Below, one piece after another: positions 60,101 through 64,000 of a stretch of DNA of 64,000 nt. The position numbers and the translations under genes are program-made. Within the stretch, counting starts at the first letter, position 1; every line of letters begins with the position of its first letter. The stretch is from Thysanoteuthis rhombus (Eukaryota; Mollusca; Cephalopoda; Oegopsida; Thysanoteuthidae). Location of the stretch: contig OY735207.1 of NCBI GenBank assembly GCA_963457665.1, positions 36,852,316 through 36,916,315 of the forward strand, given 5' to 3'. The notes below the pieces were generated by a model. It saw only the letters and a program-made list of their open reading frames with translations. It made no database searches and had not been told where the DNA came from.

Positions 60101-62212
60101 TGAGATTGACCGTTTGGTGGTGGCCATATTGGATTGCAGGACAAAGGCCACCACCAACTTGTTTACAAGGATTTTTGAAAATGTTCTGATGATACCTAAC
60201 ATCATGGCAAATTGCAAAAATCCGGCACCAAATTAATGATTCTTATGAATTCCCTCCTCATTGAGTCTTTTAAAAAGGATAAAATAATCTTTGGCATTGC
60301 TGAATGGTTATGTTAGCTCCCAGATGTAACATGGTTATACAGATTGGCTCATTTTGGGGAGTTTAAATCCTATTATTGGCTACTGTTGTGATGTTTATAT
60401 TTCATGCATAATATTTGATCACATAAGACCTACATCTTATTTCAGCAGGGAATATTAAGAACTGAAACAATTTCTTAAATTCCTCTCATTTATCATTCTG
60501 GTTTTTAACTCCTCCTCAAGTTCAGGCCAATGTAGGTTACATATAGTTTCTGTGTTTATTTTCAGGAGAAATACAAAGAGTGGTCTTGTATAATATCAAA
60601 TACTGATATTTACTTGGCCTGACTCAAGGCCACATAGGTAGGGCATCCAGTATGGATTAAATTCACTACACTATCAATGATCTTTGAGATTTGCTTGTTA
60701 ACCATTACATGTTTACATCTTTGTATATATGGAAGTGGAGTCTTTGATAGTGATTATTATTTTCTTCTTTATCTTCTTGGACTATCCCATATATGGTACA
60801 GGGCCACACCCTGAAAATTAGATGGCTTGTTAGACTGTTACCTTTGCTACTTCTTGGATTAAGTCAAATTTAGTACAAGGCTATTCTTGTGAATTATCAG
60901 CGAGGATTGAACTTGCTATTAGGAGCCTTTAAAACCAGCTCTTTAACCACTGGGCTAAAATTTCTATACCTGTAGACTAAACTTAGCTTCATCTAACTCA
61001 AGGCCATGGTTTCATTAAGTGTTAACTGGAATTTGAATCCATTATCAATGACTTGTGAGATCAGCTCACTAGCCTTCATACTGTCTTGAATGCTTTTCAA
61101 TTATCATTATCATAATTTTTTTCACAGGTGTTTGCTGAAGTATAGCATCAAAACAACGTCTTCATTTGTTAAGAAGCGACATGAAACCTTGTTAGAGAAA
61201 GTAAGTTATGGTTCAATTGTAGTAATTCAAATCTTATGATAAGCTGTGATGTGGTCCAGAAGTGGAATAAGGCTCCTGGTAAAATGTGAGAAGCAATTGG
61301 AAGCAAAACAAAGTATCAAGTACCAAAACAATCTATACTAAACAACTAAATACTATTATTTATTAACATCATCAATTGCTTTAATCAATGAATTACCTTA
61401 ACCTTAAATTCTTAGATTAATTAACACAGACCTCTGTATGAAAATTTTTCTCTCTTACATTTCCTTTGCTTCTCGTAATTTACCACCACCAGTAAAATAA
61501 TACATTGTATGAGTATTACTATGTTTTTAGATGTGTGTGCTTTCTTTTTTTGTTCTGTCCTGAAAAGAACAGCACGTATTTCAAATAAATTTGGTTGTAT
61601 AACCTGTGTGTCACAGAAGTTCCTCTTGAAGAAAAAAATTGTCAAGTTCGATTACTTCGGGAACAAAATAAACAATATCAGAATTTGAACTATAAACCCA
61701 TGTGAAAAAATCCACAATATCTATGATAATAATAATGATGATTAATGATATTGAAAAAAATTTTTTGTAGGCATGTTTACAGTTCAGAATTCATTTTAAA
61801 ATCCTGGGGCAATTTACTGACACTCACACACACATTAACTCTTAATGAATGTAACATTGAATTTACCTCTTTCTTTAATTTTCGTTTTAACCTAAAATTA
61901 AATCAAACTGTCCTCTGGTTTTTCATGACATTTCTCAGAACATTAGGGTTACTTGGTTCTGCCCAACTCCTCTCCAAGTTACATTGTCCTGATCTGTTGA
62001 GAGTGATGGAATCCTACCTTTCCCAAAGGGGAGGACACTCATCCGGTGTGCTCTTTTTGTGTTTTTAAATGTAGAGGTCAGCTTGTGCACACCAAGTCCA
62101 CAGTTTAGGCTTGGTACCCTACTTTGGTTGGTTGAGATGGTCATTGCAGCTGCCAAGCTGTAGGTTTTTTTATAGGACTAAAGAGCTCCATCTATTTCAC
62201 CCATAGCTTTGA

Positions 62213-62245
<33 letters not shown>

Positions 62246-62511
62246 TCCACAGACAGCTGTTTCGATGTATTACATCTATTCAGTGTGGCTATAGACTTTC
62301 CATTATCCCATCCAGTACCAAGAGGCAGTATTGAAACTCATCCTACCTCTGGACTACGGAACTGGACAGTCAATCAGGCTGAATTTAAGCAATATATCCA
62401 TTTACACCAAAATTCCTCATCCACCAGAGTGCTCTATTCCTATGGAAGAGCATTGCGTAAGCTTACAATGGATGAGTTACCTCACTTAAAGAGTGCTCAA
62501 CCCTGAATAGA

Positions 62512-62550
<39 letters not shown>

Positions 62551-63170
62551 TAATAATCATATGAAATCAATTGAAAATTGCATAGAAGCTTGTAACAAAC
62601 TTGTAGTGAGGATTCCATAAGCATTTATTATATATTTATATTTATATATATATATATGTAACTCGCTATCATAGTTAATAATTGAACAACTGTGGCATTA
62701 AAATTTGAAGTTAGGTATAAAAAATTCTATCAAGCAAATTTAGATGTTATTTCCACTGGAGAATATCTGTTATTATTATTATTATCTCTTCTTCTTCTCC
62801 ACCACCACCATCTCTAACAATAGCCATGGGCCCTGAAACACACAAACACACACATAAAAAAAAACCCTTTACTACCTACATTTGTTCAATGGTGAAACTG
62901 CTATCATCAGTGCAGAGTTATAGTTTTGTTGTTAATCCTGTTTATAATAAATATTAAGCATTAAAGCATGTAAACAATTTATCTAAAACTAGCTAAAGAA
63001 ATAGGATTAAACCTCCACATGGAATGTATTCAATGATTACATAATTAATCAATAATTTTTGAACAGTGGAAGATTTATTAAAATTTGTTTTCTTACCTTT
63101 CTAAATTTAGGTTGACTCTGACATTGAACTTCTGAATCCTGAGGATTCTCTTGTTGCCAAAGTTACAGAG
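54034..63170 (+). CDS. C8orf76: C8orf76-like protein, 7 coding exons, 3' end outside window
   Basis: Seven exons join in frame: 54034-54135, 55564-55690, 56287-56399, 57679-57763, 58975-59155, 61128-61200 and 63111-63170 (741 nt, 247 codons, no stop). All introns are GT-AG and five of the seven donors are GTAAGT or GTAAGC. The product matches human C8orf76 as I remember it: an N-terminal acidic/aromatic stretch followed by PP-x-SY-x-AK and WF-x-E (residues about 9-38), a YQ-x-AL-x-Y TPR-like helix (about 62-70), a second repeat with ARCHLNLG (about 93), and a third with LQKL-x-x-LHP and W-x-x-LA (about 130-150). A basic C-terminal helix follows. The fold is probably TPR-like; no catalytic motif is visible and the molecular function is poorly known. 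Human C8orf76 is about 380 residues, so roughly the last 60 conserved residues should lie downstream. The start has A at -3 and sits 16 nt after a strong acceptor (AG at 54016), so at least one 5' UTR exon lies upstream. Confidence 0.88.
54540..54660 (+). repeat. SINE-like unit in intron, copy a
   Basis: CTATAGCTCAAGCAGCAGAG resembles an A box. A GAGTCTCACCAAGAGCTTAT...CTTTATTT...GCAGT...GGCC body recurs at 55873-55928. It lies in the intron after the first coding exon. Confidence 0.5.
54664..54930 (+). repeat. Intronic minisatellite, about 43-50 bp unit
   Basis: About five units of TTGATGAGATATCTCGCAAG-like sequence followed by AAATTTCTATGTTCCTTGAG. A single further unit appears at 56053-56090 in the next intron, after copy b of the adjoining SINE-like unit, so unit and minisatellite travel together. 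Confidence 0.85.
55030..55358 (+). repeat. Interspersed repeat family 4, copy c (intron)
   Basis: Lacks the family's 5' part. It retains CACATACAGGATGCATTAATG, TGGAGCTAGA, CAATGTAAGTTTATGCCAAA, TTGATCA, GCTGCCAAAAGACGTTGGTCA and GACTAACCAGACCTGTG. It lies between the first and second coding exons. Confidence 0.7.
55564..55690 (+). CDS. C8orf76: C8orf76-like gene, second coding exon
   Basis: The acceptor is TTCTTCTTGTAG and the donor is GTAAGT at 55691; the exon is 127 nt and leaves phase 1. It opens with WFEDE and contains FSGDYNFGQKKYQVALEKYE, a TPR-like helix pair that aligns with the human segment around K-x-GDLAYRRQEYQKALQEY. Confidence 0.87.
55873..56090 (+). repeat. SINE-like unit plus minisatellite monomer in intron, copy b
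   Basis: TCTCATCAAGAGCTTATACT and GCAGTGTTACTAACGGCCA match 54620-54665, followed after a gap by GATGAGATATCTTGCAAGAAATTT at 56056. Lies between the second and third coding exons. Confidence 0.55.
56287..56399 (+). CDS. C8orf76: C8orf76-like gene, third coding exon
   Basis: The acceptor is CCATTTCAG and the donor is GTAAAG at 56400; the exon is 113 nt and restores phase 0. It encodes the second helical repeat with SIARCHLNLGNPDKAI, equivalent to the conserved ARC-x-x-LG-x-x-x-(E/K)A pattern of C8orf76. A second AG directly after the acceptor (56287-56288) would shift the frame, so the first AG is used. Confidence 0.86.
56517..56675 (+). repeat. Degenerate tandem repeat, pyrimidine-rich
   Basis: CTTCTTATTAAACT-x-x-CT, ATTAAACTACCTAACTTT, TTATTTAACTACCTAG and TTACTGAACTACCTAGCC recur at intervals of about 50-60 bp, separated by CTCTCTTTCT-type spacers. 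Intronic. Confidence 0.6.
57679..57763 (+). CDS. C8orf76: C8orf76-like gene, fourth coding exon
   Basis: The acceptor is TTTGTTTTTCAG and the donor is GTAAGT at 57764; the exon is 85 nt and leaves phase 1. It encodes a helix rich in H and L (RTRHLVLLQHIYSTCGHIE), at the position of the human LTTVLYLQLAICSSL helix. Confidence 0.84.
57946..58073 (+). repeat. Dispersed repeat family 1, copy b (intron)
   Basis: Lies in the intron between the fourth and fifth coding exons. It shares ATTGTACCCTCTG, TTCAATCC and GTTCTCATTCT in order and spacing with 165-325. The open frame across it looks fortuitous. Confidence 0.5.
58540..58650 (+). repeat. Tandem repeat, about 35-bp unit
   Basis: GTTAATGATTTTATTGTATAAAAGCA recurs about four times with substitutions (GCTAATGATTTTACTAT, GTTAATGATTTCACTATA, GTTAATAATTATACTAT). 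Intronic. Confidence 0.75.
58975..59155 (+). CDS. C8orf76: C8orf76-like gene, fifth coding exon
   Basis: The acceptor is TTTATGCCAG (a weak polypyrimidine tract) and the donor is GTAAGC at 59156; the exon is 181 nt and leaves phase 2. It encodes VLQKLLLLHPTN, then W-x-ALASCYSQTG, then a helix ending LTCLLRAR. It is the best-conserved block against human C8orf76 (LQKLISLHPFN and W-x-KLAEAYLNLG). The long low-complexity linker that human C8orf76 carries between these two parts is almost absent here, which shortens the protein. Confidence 0.87.
59156..60590. other. Intron, first part; unassigned GC-richer patch
   Basis: 59640-59940 is GC-richer with GGGAGGAGG and its pyrimidine counterpart; overlapping open frames on both strands have no domain support. 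A TTTTGATTCGGAAAATTTTGGG segment near 59339 may be a DNA-transposon end. Confidence 0.35.
60595..61080 (-). repeat. Cluster of three tRNA-derived SINE units in intron
   Basis: On the minus strand the middle unit reads TTAGCCCAGTGGTTAAAGAG (A box, near 60955-60936) and AAGTTCAATCCTCGC (B box, near 60921-60907), close to consensus. Flanking units near 61060 (GGCTAGTGAGCTGATCTCAC, GGATTCAAATTCC) and near 60700 (GGTTAACAAGCAAATCTCAA) share the plan and the GCCTTGAG tail. All are antisense to the host gene. Confidence 0.65.
61128..61200 (+). CDS. C8orf76: C8orf76-like gene, sixth coding exon
   Basis: The acceptor is TTTTTTTCACAG and the donor is GTAAGT at 61201; the exon is 73 nt and ends in phase 0. 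It encodes CLLKYSIKTTSSFVKKRHE, matching the human RLLLQF-x-x-x-x-x-TSFALER segment. Confidence 0.86.
61201..62246. other. Intron, nothing recognised
   Basis: AT-rich filler. The 107-codon open frame at 61745-62068 has no homology or splice support; 61920-62150 is slightly GC-richer and could be an old repeat. Confidence 0.4.
62247..62515 (+). repeat. Interspersed repeat family 6, copy b (intron)
   Basis: Opposite orientation to 26667-26875. It carries CCACAGACAGCTGTTTCG, CAGTGTGGCTATAGACT, ATCCCATCCAGTACCA and CCACCAGAGTGCTCT, and is bounded by TA arrays (62218-62246 and 62516-62546). The 73-codon open frame inside is not conserved in the other copy. Confidence 0.8.
62770..62812 (+). repeat. 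Trinucleotide patch (ATT)n-(CTT)n-(CAC)n
   Basis: Three successive trinucleotide runs, TTATTATTATT, CTTCTTCTTCT and CCACCACCACC, follow each other within about 45 bp in the intron. Confidence 0.8.
63111..63170 (+). CDS. C8orf76: C8orf76-like gene, seventh coding exon (last in window)
   Basis: The acceptor is CTTTCTAAATTTAG. Sixty nt in phase 0 encode VDSDIELLNPEDSLVAKVTE, like the human acidic segment ending EDTLLLIAEVMGED. The proposed donor after GAG is GTTGGT, weaker than the other six. Reading through it instead reaches a TAG at 63207 after 12 hydrophobic residues not seen in the family, so splicing to a further exon beyond 64000 is preferred. Confidence 0.75.
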
Positions 63171-63236
63171 GTTGGTATTTGTTTCAATTTGTTTTGTTTT
63201 TTTTTATAGGAAGATTGTCAAGCAAACATGGCATTA

Positions 63237-63693
63237 CAGTGGTTCCCCCTTATCCGCAATATTTCAGTTACCTCCAGTTAATCCCAGGATTAAGCAATTC
63301 ATATATTTTATTTGATAATAGTCCCAAGTCATAGGAGTAGTGATGCTTACTATTGAGATGTGGCAAAGAGAATCTGTGAAATGAATCCTTTAAATGAAAA
63401 GGTGAAAGTTCTTGACTTGGGAAGAAAGAAAAAAAATTGTACACTGAGTTTTGGATCCACGGCTAGAATGAATCTTCTATTCAAAATAACCTTAATCTGT
63501 ATATTGATAGAATTGTTCTATTTCATTATTCATTTTTATTGATAATCTGTTGTGTTTAATTTATTAAATTAAATTAATTATGTACGCATTTACAGGAAAA
63601 ACGTAGCATATATAGGGTTCAATACTACCTGCGATTTCAGACATCCACTGGCAGTCTTGGGACATATCTCACGTCTGTAAGGGGAGACTACTG
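63237..63693. mobile_element. Tigger-family (pogo-type) non-autonomous transposon
   Basis: TA target duplications (63235-63236 and 63694-63695) flank inverted ends CAGTGGTTCCCCCTTATCCG and, on the minus strand, CAGTAGTCTCCCCTTACAGA. The minus strand continues with CCAAGACTGCCAGTGGATG, TCTGAAATCGCAGGTAGTAT and GAACCCTATATATGCTACG, matching Tigger-type consensus sequence remembered from vertebrates (TCCAAGACCCCCAGTGGATG, GAACCCTATATATACTATG). It is 457 bp with no transposase and lies just downstream of the last exon in the window. Confidence 0.85.
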
Positions 63694-63744
63694 TACTCAG
63701 AATGGAAGATTTTTTTTCCATCATCATTCCTGGCTACCCTTTTA

Positions 63745-64000
63745 AGGGTTATTGTATTGGGTTGAAGCAAAAGTTCCCGGTGCTAACTTTTGCAGAATGT
63801 TAAGGAAATCTCAGTGTTTTTATTGTTTCTGTAATCTGTCAACTGTAGTACATCATTTACAAGCCTTAGGAAAAATTCAGCAAAGAGTAAAATGTAAAAC
63901 TACCACTAAGATAATAATAAAGAGAGTATCGACTCCGATTATTGTGATGAAAAAATAGCAACAAGAAGAGGGAGTAAAATCAGTAATGAAACAGGTCTGG
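63745..64000 (+). mobile_element. Mariner-family element, 5' end (continues past window)
   Basis: Starts with a mariner-type end (TATTGGGTTGAAGCAAAAGT). After about 80 bp it encodes NLSTVVHHLQALGKIQQR, the end of the helix-turn-helix domain also seen in the relics at 28.7 and 30.3 kb. The transposase start is missing, so the copy is internally deleted. Confidence 0.65.

Noticed and set aside
61745..62068. 107-codon open frame in the intron of the C8orf76-like gene
   Set aside because: No counterpart in the protein family and no splice sites in the right phase.

Overview
The window looks like an AT-rich, repeat-dense animal genome, most likely a cephalopod mollusc (octopus). The grounds are long (TA)n arrays, (ATGT)n and (CT)n tracts, tRNA-derived SINEs, degenerate RTE-type LINEs with a (TGA)n tail, Penelope-like, mariner, Tigger/pogo and piggyBac-like remnants, and one intron-split gene with GT-AG introns of 0.6-2 kb. 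The species assignment is inference. There are no bacterial features, rRNA genes or CRISPR arrays.

Only one protein-coding gene is supported. Seven coding exons between 54034 and 63170 (+) give a 247-residue open product that matches, from memory, the human C8orf76 protein over most of its length. The 5' UTR exon(s) and the C-terminal exon(s) are not seen; the latter should lie beyond 64000. Its introns hold SINEs, a minisatellite, simple repeats and a Tigger-like element.

Layout. 0-10 kb: intergenic, with dispersed repeat pairs, tRNA-like SINEs, an (ATGT)n tract and a tandem duplication inside a probable MITE. 10.6-11.1 kb: a TA-rich foldback with perfect 53-bp arms next to a BED-finger-like fragment. 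13.5-14.7 kb: a decayed minus-strand ORF of an uncharacterised repeat-borne family. 17-24.4 kb: a retroelement graveyard with a gag-like zinc-knuckle remnant, a Penelope-like element interrupted by an RTE 3' end, and a permuted RTE. 25.4-27.1 kb: TA/CT/GA arrays and two repeat families. 28-30.5 kb: two mariner relics. 32-39 kb: direct repeats, SINEs and a 695-bp segment duplicated at about 98-99% identity. 40-50 kb: a visibly more CpG-containing zone with two large imperfect palindromes (about 1 kb and 2.3 kb) and two promoter-like patches. 50.2-52 kb: Tigger/pogo-like and piggyBac-like non-autonomous elements. 54-63.2 kb: the C8orf76-like gene.

No new multi-gene system was found. The most interesting items are the duplication with template-switch-like junctions, the two large palindromes (possible dsRNA/ADAR substrates if transcribed), the RTE-in-Penelope nesting with a legible empty site, and the Tigger copy that resembles vertebrate Tigger sequence. 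All family names were assigned by reading the sequence and from memory, without database searches.
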